Assembly: GCA_022565195.1 (NCBI GenBank)
Contig: JADFJZ010000116.1
Coordinates: forward strand, 1 to 5,967
Direction of reading: 5' to 3'
DNA: 5,967 bases
Source of the DNA: Planctomycetota bacterium
GTDB lineage: Bacteria; Planctomycetota; Phycisphaerae; UBA1845; CAIVHJ01
A program made the position numbers and the translations under genes. A model generated the notes under the pieces. The model did not search any database and was not told the origin of the DNA. It saw nothing but the letters and a program-made list of their open reading frames with translations. The first letter of the stretch is position 1. Every line of letters starts with the position of its first letter. This document shows, in pieces, positions 5,483 to 5,967 of the stretch.

Positions 5483-5967
5483 ATGACCGCGCACAGGATT
5501 GGCATGATACTCGCTGGAGCGCTCGTTACGCTCGCCGGCGGGTGCGCGACGGTCAAGGTGAACATGTACGACGCCGACGAGATCGAAGCCATCCAGGCAT
5601 GGCACATCGACTTTTCCTCCGAACCGGGAGAGTATCAACAGGCCATCGGCACCCGCCGCGGGATTGCTACGACGATCATCAAGGAGGGCTATCCACCCGT
5701 CGACTTGCAGCTTCGAGACGACTTGTTCTTCGCTCTGCGGGACAGCTACACAACAACGCTGGTTCGAAATGCGGAACATGCCGAGGGCTTCATTCGCCTC
5801 CTTCCGCAGCATTTCACAAGCGGCGGATACAAGTCGCTGCAATTGTTGCTCACGGACATTGATCGCGAGGTTCTCGCCCGCATCCGCGTCAACAACGGCA
5901 ACACCAGCCCCATCATCAAAGACAACGACAAGTTCGCCAAGTTCTGCAGCGACGCGCTGGTCAAGGT
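5483..5967 (+). CDS. Predicted lipoprotein of unknown family (3' end outside window)
   Basis: The frame is open for 161 codons to the window edge. The N-terminus MTAHRIGMILAGALVTLAGGC is a short lipoprotein signal: one Arg, a hydrophobic core, then a slightly atypical lipobox with the lipidated cysteine at residue 21. The mature protein would be anchored to a membrane facing the periplasm. The rest is mixed alpha/beta in character with no further membrane segment. Near residues 118-142 it has FTSGGYKSLQLLLTDIDRE followed by VLARIRVNNG, a pattern like small periplasmic lipoproteins in which a Gly-Gly turn precedes a strand with an Asp. A relationship to DUF4136/DUF4410-type lipoproteins is possible, but I cannot establish it. 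A strong ribosome site supports the ATG. The gene is divergent from the exported peptidase, so the two may share a control region; a joint function is only a guess. Confidence 0.85.
   Translation, partial: MTAHRIGMILAGALVTLAGGCATVKVNMYDADEIEAIQAWHIDFSSEPGEYQQAIGTRRGIATTIIKEGYPPVDLQLRDDLFFALRDSYTTTLVRNAEHAEGFIRLLPQHFTSGGYKSLQLLLTDIDREVLARIRVNNGNTSPIIKDNDKFAKFCSDALVK

Noticed and set aside
5105..5842. 245-codon minus-strand open frame across the lipoprotein start and intergenic region
   Set aside because: It is antisense to a lipoprotein with a strong ribosome site and lipobox, and it overlaps the peptidase start in another frame. No domain is recognisable.

Overview
The window looks like chromosomal DNA from a GC-rich, Gram-negative-type bacterium. 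It holds four protein genes (two running off the ends) and two divergent intergenic regions, with no RNA gene, insertion sequence, CRISPR array or phage gene that I can see. An FHA-plus-coiled-coil protein, an exported S9 peptidase and a lipoprotein together would suit a planctomycete or a similar lineage. That placement is inference from gene types only.

Layout. Bases 1-2006 (minus) hold the first 668 codons of a protein with two N-terminal FHA-like folds and a long coiled coil; its C-terminus lies off the left edge. Bases 2007-2271 are a divergent intergenic region with two inverted repeats and promoter-like sequences. Bases 2272-3018 (plus) encode a SurE-type 5'-nucleotidase with a GTG start and intact metal-site residues. 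Bases 3013-5133 (minus) encode an exported S9 (prolyl oligopeptidase/acylaminoacyl peptidase type) serine peptidase with a signal peptide, a beta-propeller and a complete catalytic triad. Its stop overlaps the surE stop tail to tail. Bases 5134-5482 are a second divergent region: a near-consensus sigma70-type promoter drives the peptidase through a leader of about 158 nt containing five small hairpins, and a weaker candidate promoter faces the other way. Bases 5483-5967 (plus) begin a lipoprotein of unrecognised family.

The genes do not form one operon: each neighbouring pair is divergent or convergent. SurE would act on nucleotides in the cytoplasm, the peptidase would act on peptides beyond the inner membrane, and the lipoprotein would be membrane anchored. 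The sequence shows no direct functional link among them. The most unusual features are the hairpin-rich peptidase leader, the in-register 77-residue duplication in the coiled coil, the degenerate FHA pair, and the palindromes between the FHA gene and surE. I found no clear evidence of a new multi-gene system.
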